From positions 1-64,000 of the forward strand of contig JAISXD010000050.1 in NCBI GenBank assembly GCA_031270665.1: a stretch of DNA of 64,000 bases, given 5' to 3'. The translations under genes and the position numbers were made by a program. The stretch is from Tannerellaceae bacterium. GTDB lineage: Bacteria; Bacteroidota; Bacteroidia; Bacteroidales; Tannerellaceae. This document shows, in pieces, positions 49,243 to 60,600 of this stretch; position 1 is the first letter of the stretch; each line of letters starts with the position of its first letter. The notes below the pieces were generated by a model. It saw only the letters and a program-made list of their open reading frames with translations. It did no database searches and was not told where the DNA came from.

Positions 49243-52200
49243 TTATAAGGCTGTTATTTTCACAGATCCGATCAGGCCGGACTGCTGTCTTTCGGAAGTT
49301 GTCCGCCACGGATTATTCCTGCTGTCCACCTTTCGTTTTTCCTTTGGAAGGAACTGGTCGCCGATCAAACGGTTAGCCCATGTGTTCACTACTTCCACTT
49401 CGATCGAGTTTTGTTGTCCTTCTTTCACAAACTTCGTAATATCTACACGATACGGAGGTGTCCATGTGCCACCTGCATACTCGCCGTTAATCTTTACTTT
49501 GGCCATATTCTTCACCAGATCAAACTCCACGTAAAACTGTTTATTACCACCGTTAACGACGGGAAAGTCAAAACTCTTGGTATAGAGAGCCGTACCGGAA
49601 TAGTAACGGATACGTTCATCGTCGCTTTGCGACCAGTCTTCCGGCTTGCCGAAAGCCACAGGTTCTGCCGGCCCGCGATACACTTCATCGGAATCGAATG
49701 TAACCGTCCATGAATCGGATATATCGGTTAGTTCTCTGGGCTGTGGAAAATTTGCCGCTAAATCAAAACTTTCCGGTTTCCCTTTTTTGTGGAAAACGAT
49801 GAACGCGCTTCCGTTTCCTTCCAGTCGCAGCGGAACGGCCGTCACGTCTTCACGCTGTTCATAAGCAGGCAATTTGCGTATTTCGCCGGTGACGGGATTC
49901 CACAATTCGGGCTGTTTGCCGCTTACACGGAACTCAGGCGTAATTATTGCCGTTTCATTTTTCAAATTAGCGATGAAGTAAATTTCCTTATTGCCGTCTG
50001 TACGGTGTCCGTAAACGAAATTGTCAAAATCGCCGTCAGACGCCGTGCGCTGGTAGGTGCCTGTCGGTTTCTTGTTATCAAGGTCGGGTACATAGCAATC
50101 GGGTTTCACGCCTATCAGTGTTAATGCTTCCGCCAGTGTCATATGCTTAAGCACCAATCCTTTCCCGTATTTATGTTGTTTGGCGGAAGCATCGCCCCAC
50201 ATCTTGCCGGCTAACTCCTGCACTTGTTTATCCGCTTCGGGGTATCCCTGCAAACTCGGCGAACGCCTGGGAGCCTGGCCCAGCACAACGGCACCCCCGG
50301 CCACTAATTGTTCTATTTTTTGCAACAGTTCGGGGCGCATGGTTTCTACCGGAGGCAATACCAATATCTTGTAGGCCGTTCCGTGCGGCAACGTCAGCAT
50401 TCCGTTCTTCATCTGCATATCATTTAGGATGACGTCGTAATTGACGTAATCGAACTGGTAGCCCTGCGGCAATTCGGGAATGGTCATTCCGTCCTTCTCC
50501 AAGCTCTTGTTCAAGCCGAAAGGCCCGCTGTTCACCGGCACGTCTTCTCCTATGAAATAAGCGATATCCGCCTGGTTCAACCCTTGTTGGAGCATCAGCC
50601 CGCAACGTTTGAGGTAGGTAACGAACTGGTCGATCTGGGAGAACCAGGTATTCTTACGGTTAAATTCAATACCGAACCATGCATCGATACCCGGGGCGAT
50701 CGTATCGTAAGGCTGTTGGATATAAACATGAAGGTTACAACTGTTCATACCCGCGGCAAATGCCCTGTCGCCGAAAGGTTTCAGCGAATGTGGATGATGT
50801 TTAAAGCCCCAGCCTCCGGTAAAGGATTCTGCATAAACCTGCTTCTTGTTGTAAATATGGGCTGTGGATGAGGCAACCCGGACGTAACGGTCGTCTAAAC
50901 TGCCTGTCCAGAACTCGCCTCCCACCTTGTCTGTATACTTGCCGAAGTACAGGAACTCGCCGGGGAACCCCCAGTCGCCATAGTCTTCCATCCATGAACT
51001 CAGGCCGTTCTTATGATACGACTCATTCAGTCCTGGCACAAAAACTTCGGCCATCAGGTCGGCCGCCAGACGGCGGGCATCCCATAGATAACGATCCGTG
51101 AGGTCGGGCGAACCCACCACGTGTCCCGCATGCACCGGCATAAACGGCATAGGGTCATAGCCATAACGGACTTTCATCTTTTCGGGGAAATCATCCGTAA
51201 AAAGCGTTCCGCCCTTTTCCCAACTGTCTGCTACCACAATCTTGAATGTCGGCCTGTCTTCTGCCGGAATCTTGCGCAAAACTTCTCCGATGAAGTGATC
51301 GAAATGATAGGGTATATGCTTAGCGCTCAGCTTATCCAATTCAAACCCTTGATCGTCTGCTTTAGACGGCGAGTTGAAGACTTCGTGCGGAACCATTCCC
51401 GTACGGAGCACAAGCCATTCGCCTTCGGGCGCATCCCATACCAGCGTCCCGTCTGCCGACATTTTATCTGTTATATCAATCACCTGATCGGTTGACGGCA
51501 ATCCCTCGTCCGCGGTAACATCCACCTGCTGAGTCCATTTGTATTCCGTCCATGCAGGGTTACATCCGGCCATACGCGCCAAAAGCTTCTCTGCATAAGA
51601 TTCGAGGGCGATCGTTGGGAAGAGTGAAATCTTACCTAATGCCGACGGCTCATTTATATTATACAGCGTAAGGCGGTATTCATCAGACGTTGTATTGGCA
51701 AAGATCGATACGATAGGAGAATACGGAGCGAAGCCGATGGCCGGCATCGGGCCGTCGCTTTTAACAAGGAAGGTATCTACCCTGACGAATGCCCCGTTTA
51801 CTTTTGCTTCCAGGCTGGCAGTGGCATTAACGCGCCCGGCGGGATAGATAAAAATGCTGCGGGCGTTCCGGGGCTGAGGCAGCTTGTACGAAATTGTGTA
51901 TTTCGTTCCCGCGGGAATCGCATGCTGCTGATAAATCGGAGATTTCGGATTTGTTCTGGCGAGCGAACCTGCCGGACGGTCGGCCGGCGCAATGTTTTGT
52001 CCCGGCGCTTCCAGCACAGCCTTACTGATGGCGCTCGTCACACCCGGAGCGGCAAGCAAATCTTCGCGATAATCCTTCGGAACAGGGAAAGCAACTACTT
52101 TCACATCCTGGAAATGAGGCGAAGGCTTACCTTCGTTATCAACAAAAACGTCTCTCCAGTCTTCCATATGTGAAGCTGCAGATGGAACGGGCAAAACAAC

Positions 52201-52665
52201 TTTTACTTGTCCCGGCCCCGAAACGCGGGTTTCAGACGATGCGATATAACGCATGGCCTGGTCGGGCCTGATCCACGGGCCTCCCGTCATACTCCAACCG
52301 GGACAGTTAAACATACCGATCTCTATGCCGAGTTCGCCGGCTGTCTTAAACATGGTGTGGATTACATCCCACCATTCATCGCTAAATATCTTAGCCGGCC
52401 CGTAAGCATATCCCTGGTCGCCGATATTACCGACAAAAGCGCTGTTGATGCCTGCTTTTTTCATCGCCTGCAAATCTTTTACCACACCCTCTTTGGAAAT
52501 ATGGTCGTCAATCCAATACCAGTAACACCCTGTCTGGATCGTTTCGGGGGGCGTAATAAATTGGGCTTCCAGCGGCTCTTGCTCCCCGCTTTTCTTACAA
52601 CTTGCCGCCAGCAGCATAATCGCTGCCAGGCAAACTAACTTTAAACAAAAAAAAGAATATTTCAT
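49243..52665 (-). CDS. GH106-like glycoside hydrolase (alpha-L-rhamnosidase type)
   Basis: 1140 aa lipoprotein; [39 protein letters not shown]-terminal beta-sandwich. Confidence 0.8.
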   Translation of the reverse strand: MKYSFFCLKLVCLAAIMLLAASCKKSGEQEPLEAQFITPPETIQTGCYWYWIDDHISKEGVVKDLQAMKKAGINSAFVGNIGDQGYAYGPAKIFSDEWWDVIHTMFKTAGELGIEIGMFNCPGWSMTGGPWIRPDQAMRYIASSETRVSGPGQVKVVLPVPSAASHMEDWRDVFVDNEGKPSPHFQDVKVVAFPVPKDYREDLLAAPGVTSAISKAVLEAPGQNIAPADRPAGSLARTNPKSPIYQQHAIPAGTKYTISYKLPQPRNARSIFIYPAGRVNATASLEAKVNGAFVRVDTFLVKSDGPMPAIGFAPYSPIVSIFANTTSDEYRLTLYNINEPSALGKISLFPTIALESYAEKLLARMAGCNPAWTEYKWTQQVDVTADEGLPSTDQVIDITDKMSADGTLVWDAPEGEWLVLRTGMVPHEVFNSPSKADDQGFELDKLSAKHIPYHFDHFIGEVLRKIPAEDRPTFKIVVADSWEKGGTLFTDDFPEKMKVRYGYDPMPFMPVHAGHVVGSPDLTDRYLWDARRLAADLMAEVFVPGLNESYHKNGLSSWMEDYGDWGFPGEFLYFGKYTDKVGGEFWTGSLDDRYVRVASSTAHIYNKKQVYAESFTGGWGFKHHPHSLKPFGDRAFAAGMNSCNLHVYIQQPYDTIAPGIDAWFGIEFNRKNTWFSQIDQFVTYLKRCGLMLQQGLNQADIAYFIGEDVPVNSGPFGLNKSLEKDGMTIPELPQGYQFDYVNYDVILNDMQMKNGMLTLPHGTAYKILVLPPVETMRPELLQKIEQLVAGGAVVLGQAPRRSPSLQGYPEADKQVQELAGKMWGDASAKQHKYGKGLVLKHMTLAEALTLIGVKPDCYVPDLDNKKPTGTYQRTASDGDFDNFVYGHRTDGNKEIYFIANLKNETAIITPEFRVSGKQPELWNPVTGEIRKLPAYEQREDVTAVPLRLEGNGSAFIVFHKKGKPESFDLAANFPQPRELTDISDSWTVTFDSDEVYRGPAEPVAFGKPEDWSQSDDERIRYYSGTALYTKSFDFPVVNGGNKQFYVEFDLVKNMAKVKINGEYAGGTWTPPYRVDITKFVKEGQQNSIEVEVVNTWANRLIGDQFLPKEKRKVDSRNNPWRTTSERQQSGLIGSVKITAL

Positions 52666-52689
52666 AATGTATATAATTTGATTTTATTT

Positions 52690-55416
52690 TTATTCCCCTT
52701 TTAAAAGGATCGTCGTTTTTAAACGTATGTCTGCCGAAGAACTGCCTATCATAAGCTCAAACTCTCCAGGTTCGGTTACCCGTTTCATTTCCCTGTTTAT
52801 AAGGGAAAAATGTTCGGGTTGCAACATGATTTCTACGCTCTTCTGTTCGCCCGGTTCCAGGTATAGACGGAAGAAACCTTTCAGTTCCATAACGGGGGTT
52901 GTCACACTGCTAACCTTGTCGCGCACATACAGTTGTACAATTTCCGTTCCTCCTCTGTCGCCGCTGTTGCGTACGTTTAGCGATACGGTTACAGGCGTAT
53001 GTATGTCTGCATTACCCGGAGTGACGGAGAGGTCTGAATAGTCAAACTGTGTATAGCTTAAACCGTGTCCAAATGCATACAGGGGATTCGGGCTTCCATC
53101 GATAGAAGCTCGTGATGCCGATGGTTTACGTGAATAATAAACCGGCAGTTGCCCCATCGATTTGGGAAAACTCATAGTCAGTTTCCCGGAAGGATTATAA
53201 TCTCCAAACAAAACATCCAGGATGGCGTCTCCTCCTGCTTCACCCGGGAACCATGCTTCTACAATAGCTTGTGAAGCTTCGTCAACTTCGTTCAGTATCA
53301 AAGGCCGTCCATTCAGCAGGATTGTCGTAACCGGCTTACCGGAAGCGGCCGCGGCTTTTATCATATCAATATCTAACGCATGCAGATGCAAATCCTGGCG
53401 GTCTTTGGCTTCGCCTACTTCATCGGCGCTTTCTCCTGCAACCACCCATACCAGGTCTGCTTTTGCCGCCGCTTCGGTAATACGGCGGTTCACTTCTTCG
53501 TTTGAACGGCCGCCTGTATACCTCCATTTGATACGTTGTCCCGCAAAATCATTCACTTTACCGTATTCGGAGATAACAGGGATTTCGCGCCCTTTTTCAA
53601 GATACACCTCCGCTGTGGCCGTTACTTCCGTACATTCGTCGCTCCAATTGTCTATTACTAGTTTACCGTCTATATAAAGTCGTCCGTAGTTGTTGGCTAT
53701 CAGGCTGATTTCATAAAAGCCGCTCGTGGTAACATGAATCGTACCGCTGAACCTGGCGGAAAACGGTTCGATATTAACTCCCGGCGCAGGGCTAAGGTTA
53801 TGCCAGTAATGCGACAAGCCCTGTTCTACGGTGGCGTATATCGCTTTACCCGAACAATCCGGGCTGTTGAAATATTCCACATCCAGCCCTTCGCCGTTGC
53901 CTTTCGCCCGTTTAAAAGCAGAAGACGGGATATCTGTAAAGTTGGAAGATATGTCGCCGTTCACCCAGTCGATTATCACGTTTTTCCCAAACCGTTTATG
54001 CAAGGCCTCGATGATTGTCGTCCCGCGCGCTCCCCGTGGCGAATAACCGCCCAGTAAAGAAACGCCGGCAAGGCGGCCTACTACTGCTATACGTTTGGCG
54101 TCTTTTCGGGCCGGCAGGGTTTGATGGTCGTTCTTGAGCAATACAATGGAAGAACGCGCGGCTTCATAAGCCAGTTTCTGATGTTCCGCCGTATGTAAAG
54201 TTTTGGCTACAAGTGTAGTATCGGTATACGGATTGTCAAACAATCCCAGTTCAAATTTCATACGTAAAATTTCACCTGTCACGCTGTCGAGCACAGACAG
54301 GGGTATCTTCCCGTTTTTTACGCCGTTGATAATTCCCGATGCGTATTTTTCATGCGTAAAATCGTAAAATTGCATATTTACGCCTGCGTTAACGGAAGAG
54401 GCAATCGCGTCTTCTTCCGTTGCCGCCGTATTATGTTTGTTATATTGTAGCGCTATGGCGCCCAGGTCTGAGATTACAAAACCCTGAAATCCCCATTCCT
54501 TGCGTAATACGTCGCCAAGCAACCATTTGTTTCCAGCTACAGGGATGCCGTCTATCTCATGGTATGCCGCCATAACCCCGTGGGCGTTGGCTTCTCTGAC
54601 GGCTTTTTCGAAAACGTATAAATGTGTTGAGCGCATTTCCCGCTCCCCGATATAAACGGGGCTAAGGTTACTTCCGTTTTCAGGAATGCCGTGTACACCG
54701 AAATGTTTAGGTTCGGCAATTACTGTGCCGGGGTCTTTAAGGGAATGTCCTTGCATGCCTTTGATCATATTTACTCCCATGCGGGACGAAAGGTATGTAT
54801 CTTCTCCAAACGTTTCTTCCACCCTTCCCCAACGCGGTTCGCGCGCCAGATCAAGATTAGGGCCGAGAATAAGATGTATGCCGTGTGCACGCGCTTCCGC
54901 GGCAATCACCTGCCCTATTTTACGGATAAGCAGGGTATCCCATGTACATGAATTGCCCAGCGGAATGGGGAATGTAGTTGCGCCTGCACCCTGGTAACCA
55001 TGTAGCCCTTCCTCAATCATAATGGGCGGAATGCCAAGGCGCGATCGCTCTTTTACATAGCGCTGAATGTCGTTGCACACAGCGGACGAGACAGGATATA
55101 GGTCATGGATAGCTCCGAAGGTATTGGTTTTCATCCGCCTCTCCATTTTATCCATCGCTAATTCGCCGGCCGATTCAAGGATCGACCCGGCATCGAGCAT
55201 ATCAAGTTGTGCGGCTTTTTCTTCGAGCGTCATCCGTTTCAGCAAATCGCTGACCCGTTGCTCTACCTGTGCGGACCCTGTGAACAGGCAACCGCTGCAA
55301 ATCAGTATTGTAAAAATAGTTCTTTTCATTCTATCCATGTTTCCCATTTCTTTTTTAACAGATGATAAAAATAAATACTGTCTTAAAACTTTGTTTTTTT
55401 CAATTTTTTCAGTCAC
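52690..55416 (-). CDS. GH3 family beta-glycosidase with inserted PA14 and C-terminal Fn3-like domain
   Basis: GH3 region LILGPNLDLAREPRWGRVEETFGED and FVISDLGAI; PA14-like insert; start may be nearer 55329. Confidence 0.9.
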   Translation of the reverse strand: MTEKIEKNKVLRQYLFLSSVKKEMGNMDRMKRTIFTILICSGCLFTGSAQVEQRVSDLLKRMTLEEKAAQLDMLDAGSILESAGELAMDKMERRMKTNTFGAIHDLYPVSSAVCNDIQRYVKERSRLGIPPIMIEEGLHGYQGAGATTFPIPLGNSCTWDTLLIRKIGQVIAAEARAHGIHLILGPNLDLAREPRWGRVEETFGEDTYLSSRMGVNMIKGMQGHSLKDPGTVIAEPKHFGVHGIPENGSNLSPVYIGEREMRSTHLYVFEKAVREANAHGVMAAYHEIDGIPVAGNKWLLGDVLRKEWGFQGFVISDLGAIALQYNKHNTAATEEDAIASSVNAGVNMQFYDFTHEKYASGIINGVKNGKIPLSVLDSVTGEILRMKFELGLFDNPYTDTTLVAKTLHTAEHQKLAYEAARSSIVLLKNDHQTLPARKDAKRIAVVGRLAGVSLLGGYSPRGARGTTIIEALHKRFGKNVIIDWVNGDISSNFTDIPSSAFKRAKGNGEGLDVEYFNSPDCSGKAIYATVEQGLSHYWHNLSPAPGVNIEPFSARFSGTIHVTTSGFYEISLIANNYGRLYIDGKLVIDNWSDECTEVTATAEVYLEKGREIPVISEYGKVNDFAGQRIKWRYTGGRSNEEVNRRITEAAAKADLVWVVAGESADEVGEAKDRQDLHLHALDIDMIKAAAASGKPVTTILLNGRPLILNEVDEASQAIVEAWFPGEAGGDAILDVLFGDYNPSGKLTMSFPKSMGQLPVYYSRKPSASRASIDGSPNPLYAFGHGLSYTQFDYSDLSVTPGNADIHTPVTVSLNVRNSGDRGGTEIVQLYVRDKVSSVTTPVMELKGFFRLYLEPGEQKSVEIMLQPEHFSLINREMKRVTEPGEFELMIGSSSADIRLKTTILLKGE

Positions 55417-55452
55417 ATTTATTGCAACTATATTATATTCAGGATAATAAGC

Positions 55453-55526
55453 GTGACTGAGCGTGTGACGGAATGGTGACGGAAGATGAACTACTACGTA
55501 TCACCTTCCGTCACACGCTCAGTCAC
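55453..55526. repeat. Perfect 21-bp inverted repeat GTGACTGAGCGTGTGACGGAA / TTCCGTCACACGCTCAGTCAC
   Basis: Arms 55453-55473 and 55506-55526; no T-run. Confidence 0.95.
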
Positions 55527-55638
55527 ACCTATCATACTGAATACAAATGTTTTATGAAGGATTTGACTGAAAAACGGAAAAAATAAAGTTTTTGTAGAGA
55601 GTTGTTCCCTACTTTTCAATCTACTCCCTCAAAAAAAA

Positions 55639-55758
55639 GATTGCGATGTCTTCACCAAACCATTGTGATGTCTTCAGTAAACCATTATAATGTTTTTACA
55701 AAAGCATCATAATGGTTTGGTAAAGACATTATAATGGTTTACTTAACACATTATAATG
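55639..55758. repeat. Six-unit array at exact 22-bp pitch, consensus core CATTATAATG
   Basis: Cores start at 55639, 55661, 55683, 55705, 55727, 55749; 55668-55707 and 55712-55751 form a 35/40 inverted repeat. Confidence 0.93.
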
Positions 55759-55787
55759 TCTTTTTTTCTTTGCCCGAAAGTCAATTA

Positions 55788-57572
55788 TTACCACGTGGGG
55801 CCGTCATGCCAGTCGTTTTTTGCCCAGAACAACACTTCCGAATAGTTATCGTGCGGAGCGGCTTCCGCCTGGTAGTTCTCATTATAATTGCGCTCGCTAT
55901 CCACATACCGCAAACGGTTCAAGGGATGCGGAGCAAGAGCTGTGGAGCTATTGTCTTGGTTATAAAACATCCAGGGATAGCCTGTACGACGCAGGTCTGA
56001 CCACTGTTCGCCACAGTTGAGATACCCGTAAGCCAGCCATTTCTGCTCTAATATCGCTTCGAGTTTACCTCCTCTTTCGTACGTTGAACCGTCAATCCTG
56101 GTTTCCCAGCGCGCATCGCCGAAAGCGCTAATCCACGTATCATTATACACACTCTCATCAGGATTGATATTGGTACGCTGCTGAATGCCGTCCCGGGGAT
56201 TGGAGTCGCTATTGTCCGCTTCCGTGCGTGAACGCGTGTTGTGATACTTGAACAGGAGTTTGACAGACTGCCTGATACCTTCCTTAAAAGCGGCCTTGGC
56301 ATCGCCGTTCACCCAGCCGCGCTGTATGGCTTCAGCCTTGATGAAGTGCATTTCCGCTGCTGAAATAGCCAGATGATCCCAGTTCTGGTTACCGTAGAAA
56401 AAGCCGAAACGGCGAACTAATGACAAGTACCCTCCCCGGTCGTTTACCTCTGTGTAATGTTCTTGGAACGAATCATAGGACTCGCCATAGTAAGTGCCCC
56501 GGTAAACCGAAGCTATGGCCATGCCGGCAGACAAAGGATCTCCTATCGCTTCTTCTTCGGCTTTTTCAACAGGCGTCTCGCCGTTCTTCGTTGCCAGGCA
56601 GTACATCAGAGGCAGACGCGGATCGTCCTGACCCGGCACCCATACGCCACCGTTGCCGGCCTGCTGCATACGTTTGATGATTTCGCCGGCAGCGAATCGC
56701 TCTCTTGGCCAGTCGAAGCCTGAACCGCCTTCAATATTCAACGGGCCGGATGTCTGGCGGCTGATGTCGATATTCTGGTCGTTGCTTTCAACGATAGGAT
56801 ATGCCGAAGGATTACCCAGAATTTCTTTAATTATCCGCTGGCCTTCAGACGCCAACGGCCCGTTTGTGGAAATACGTAAAGCTGCGCGTAAACGGAGAGA
56901 ATTGGCATACCTTTGCCAGGCAACTAAATCGCCGCCGTTGATAAAATCCTGTCCGGCAAATGAGGCAGGTTTAGGTATTGTGGCAAATTTGGCCGCAATC
57001 TCTCCTAACCGGTTCAGAATGTTTGTCCACAAGGCCTGGTCGTCGTCAAAGTGAGGGCTTGCATAAGAAATATCGCCCTGAAGGGCTACCTGTCCGATTC
57101 CTTCAAACGGGATAGGGCCATACTCGCTCAACAGGAAGATCATCACTCCGTAAAGATGGGTTTCGGCGGCTATCAGGTACCCTTCGTTTGCCGCTTGTTC
57201 ATTTTCGGGAAGTTCTTCATATATCTGTTGCATTTTGCGGAAGTTGGTAACCATTTTCGGATATTCGTTATATGGCTGGCCGTAGTCTATATAATTAAGA
57301 TTCCCTAAATAATAGGAACTGCTTCTCAGTGAAACGCCAAGGGTATTTGTCTGTAACCCCAAACACAGAGGGTCGTAACCGAAATACCTTCCATACGTAG
57401 AGCAAACCCAGTCATTGGCATAAAGCAAGGTGCCGGGCATCAGTTTATCAAGCGTAGCCGACGCAGCTTTGCCCGGGTCGGCATACTTTTCGTCGTAAGA
57501 CGCTTCTTCACAACTGCTGAATGTGAATAATACACACGCTGCCAGCAACAATATTGAAATTATTTTTTTCAT
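55788..57572 (-). CDS. SusD-like (SusD_2/RagB-type) starch-binding outer membrane lipoprotein
   Basis: Lipobox TFSSCEE; TPR-like SusD fold; ends ...WYGYLNCGEQWSDLRRTGYPWMF type region; follows susC-like gene. Confidence 0.9.
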   Translation of the reverse strand: MKKIISILLLAACVLFTFSSCEEASYDEKYADPGKAASATLDKLMPGTLLYANDWVCSTYGRYFGYDPLCLGLQTNTLGVSLRSSSYYLGNLNYIDYGQPYNEYPKMVTNFRKMQQIYEELPENEQAANEGYLIAAETHLYGVMIFLLSEYGPIPFEGIGQVALQGDISYASPHFDDDQALWTNILNRLGEIAAKFATIPKPASFAGQDFINGGDLVAWQRYANSLRLRAALRISTNGPLASEGQRIIKEILGNPSAYPIVESNDQNIDISRQTSGPLNIEGGSGFDWPRERFAAGEIIKRMQQAGNGGVWVPGQDDPRLPLMYCLATKNGETPVEKAEEEAIGDPLSAGMAIASVYRGTYYGESYDSFQEHYTEVNDRGGYLSLVRRFGFFYGNQNWDHLAISAAEMHFIKAEAIQRGWVNGDAKAAFKEGIRQSVKLLFKYHNTRSRTEADNSDSNPRDGIQQRTNINPDESVYNDTWISAFGDARWETRIDGSTYERGGKLEAILEQKWLAYGYLNCGEQWSDLRRTGYPWMFYNQDNSSTALAPHPLNRLRYVDSERNYNENYQAEAAPHDNYSEVLFWAKNDWHDGPTW

Positions 57573-57608
57573 GTTTTTTTCAATTTAAAATAGCTGAATT
57601 AATATTAG

Positions 57609-60600
57609 TTAGAATGACGCGCGCAAAGAAACGCCGACCGTACGGGTAGGAGCTGCCGATCCTCCGATGGTCAACTGATCCTTCCAGTTAGTACCGTTGC
57701 TGGTTTCCGGGTCATAATTAGGTATTGTCTTGTAAAAGTAGCACAGGTTTCTTCCGAAAACCGACAACGTGAGATTCTTCAATGCTGCATTTTTGATCAA
57801 GTCTTTTTTGAACGTGTACGACAAAGAAAGTTCGCGCAACTTCCACCAGGTGTTTTCGGAAGTGGAAAGCATTCTGTTAGGGTTTCCACCACCACCCCAG
57901 TCGTATGTCTCTTGGATATACTTTTCATACGGAATTGTCTTCTTGTTTTCTGTCCATCCGCCTTTTCCGTCGGAAACCACACCGTCCAGGATAATACCGG
58001 TTTGCTTTTTCAATCCATTGTCATACGTATGTTCATAAAATCCTTCGCCTTCACGATTTTCCGTCTCGGGGTTCACGCCGGCAGTCATCGTGTAGTGATA
58101 TACTTCGTTGAAAATATAGCCGCCGATGCGGAAGTCGGTCATAACGTCGAATGTGAAGTTTTTGTACGACAGGCTTGTTCCGATACCTCCGGTTGCATCA
58201 GGCATAGCGCTTCCTATGACTTCCAGTGTCTGGGTCATCATATAATTACCATCATCATTAACTATTTTGCGTCCTTTGTACGGGCCGTCTTCTACAACCT
58301 GGTTAATATAGGTTACATAGTCGCCCATGGGACGCCCTACCGTTGAATAGTTTTTTCCGATACCGCCGGCGAAATATCCCGTTTCGATGAAATTAATGCC
58401 CTCTACCAGCTTGAGGATTTTATTGCGGTTAAACCCGATGTTACCGCGTACTTCCCATGTAAGGTTTCTGTTATCAATAATGGAGCCGTACAAAGAAAGT
58501 TCAACGCCTTTATTTTCCATCGTACCCGAATTTACCCACATCGAATTGCTGCCGCTACTGGTGGCAAGGCTTGCTTTGAGTAACATATCGGTGATTCTGC
58601 GGTTGTAATACGAAACTTCGAATCCGAGGCGGTTGTTGAGGAACTTACTTTCCAAACCGATTTCAAACTCTTTGGTTGTTTCGGGTTTCAATTTTTCATT
58701 ACCCAAATCGGCAGGTACCTGGTTGTAACTCCAACCGGGAGCGGAACCTACCGTATAAGCCATATTTGCGGCGTATGCTTCGGGTGCGTTACCTACAATA
58801 CCGTAGGCGAGGCGCAGTTTGCCGAAGTCATACCACGAAGGCATGCTGAATGCATCCGTAAACAGGAAGCTGGCGCTTGCCGACGGATAGAAATAATTGC
58901 GGGTATCTTTAGGCAAGGTAGATGATTTTTCCTGGCGGCCGGTAATATCGAGATAAAGGTAATCGCCGTAGGAAACGCCGAGGGTACCTACCCAAGCGGT
59001 CTTCAGTAACTCCATTTTTTTCTCGGTCTGATCATTGATGTCCAACGGACTATATGAATTATTTATCATATACAAACCTTCGATGGAGAGACCCCTGTTC
59101 GTACCGAGATACAGTGAATTCATTGTTTCGGCTCTGCCTTGCCAGCCTGCGCTTGCTGTCACCCCAAACTTGTCGTTCAGTTTTTTGTCGAGCATCAACA
59201 TAATGTCGCCGTAGTTCACCTGGTAGTACTTGGTCATGGTGTTATATCCGCCCGAACCTTCACTCGTACTTGCGGCGGCAGGAAATTCAGGATAATTCAC
59301 GCCTATAATCTTGGATGTGGTATAGTCTGTCGCTATACGGCCTTTTGCCGTCAGCCACGGCGTAATTTTCCAAGTGGGCGACGCGCTTGCCAGCAAACGT
59401 TGCTCCACTTCGTCGCTTGTTTTGTCGTAGATATCCCACAAGGTTTGCCGGACGCCATGCACAAACTCGTTGGAGTTGTATTTGAACTTTTCGTCAGGCG
59501 TAGGACCGGCGCCGCGGTCGTCGTTTTTATAGCCCAAGCTTGTCTTGTACATCTTCTTCATCAACGGTATATCGAGGAACGAAGCGAACATATTAGACCA
59601 GGATTGATAAGTGCCGATTGAGGCTTGCGCGCGGTTTACGAAATGCTGCGTAATATAATTGCCGGTATAATCCACAGACAGCTTATCATTGAACTTCAGA
59701 TTACCCACAACGTTGAAGTTGTGTTTCTGGTAATCGCTCGTCAGGGCATTCGGCACTTCTTTCAAAAAAGTGTATGAGAAGCGGGTCGTGGAATTTTCGC
59801 TACCCTGATTGATGGCAATATTGTATGTCTGGTTTGTACCGGTACGAAACAGTTCTTTCCACGGTTGCGTTGTGATGGCGGAATACGGACGTGTGGTTCC
59901 GTCGATATACAATACATCGCGGCCATCGTAAGGAGCGCCCCACTGGAAATTCGTATAGTTGGGGAAAAGTTTGCCTGTTGCGGCATCCACTTTCATCCCA
60001 TTGTTGGCGATTTGCTCTGCCGTCCATGTTTCGTAACCTCCGCCGGGCCCGTATTTCGTCTGGATATCAGGCACTTCCGCTACCATGTTGGCCTGGAGAG
60101 ACGCATTGACGTCAACCGTTACTCCGGAACCGCTGGCCTTCTTGCTGGTGATAACGATAGCGCCGTTGGCAGCTTCCGATCCGTAAAGAGCGGTAGCGGC
60201 AGCGCCTTTCAAAATGGTCAACTGGTCGATGTCTTCGGGATTGATATCTACCAAACCGTTTGAACGGATACGGTCGCCCGAGCCAAGCGAGGCAAAGTCT
60301 CGGGTGTTATTGTCGCCAATCTTACTTGCATTACCGTTACGTATAGGCACGCCGTTAAGGATTACAAGTGGCTGCGTGTTTCCATTGATTGATGACAATC
60401 CGCGTAAATTAATAGATACGCCGCCGGCAGCTCCCCCCTGTGTGCTTTGAATGTTAACGCCGGAAGCTTTACCGTACAAGGCCGTGGCTAAATTCGCCGT
60501 ACCGCTTTTTAGAAGATCGCCTGAGCTGATAACGGTTGCGGCATAACCCAGTTTTTTAGCGTCTTTCGTTATACCCAACGCCGTTACAACCACTTCGCCT

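Noticed and set aside
55639-55758. CRISPR interpretation of the 22-bp array
   Set aside because: Units are degenerate, only 22 bp, without unique 30-bp-class spacers and with no cas genes nearby
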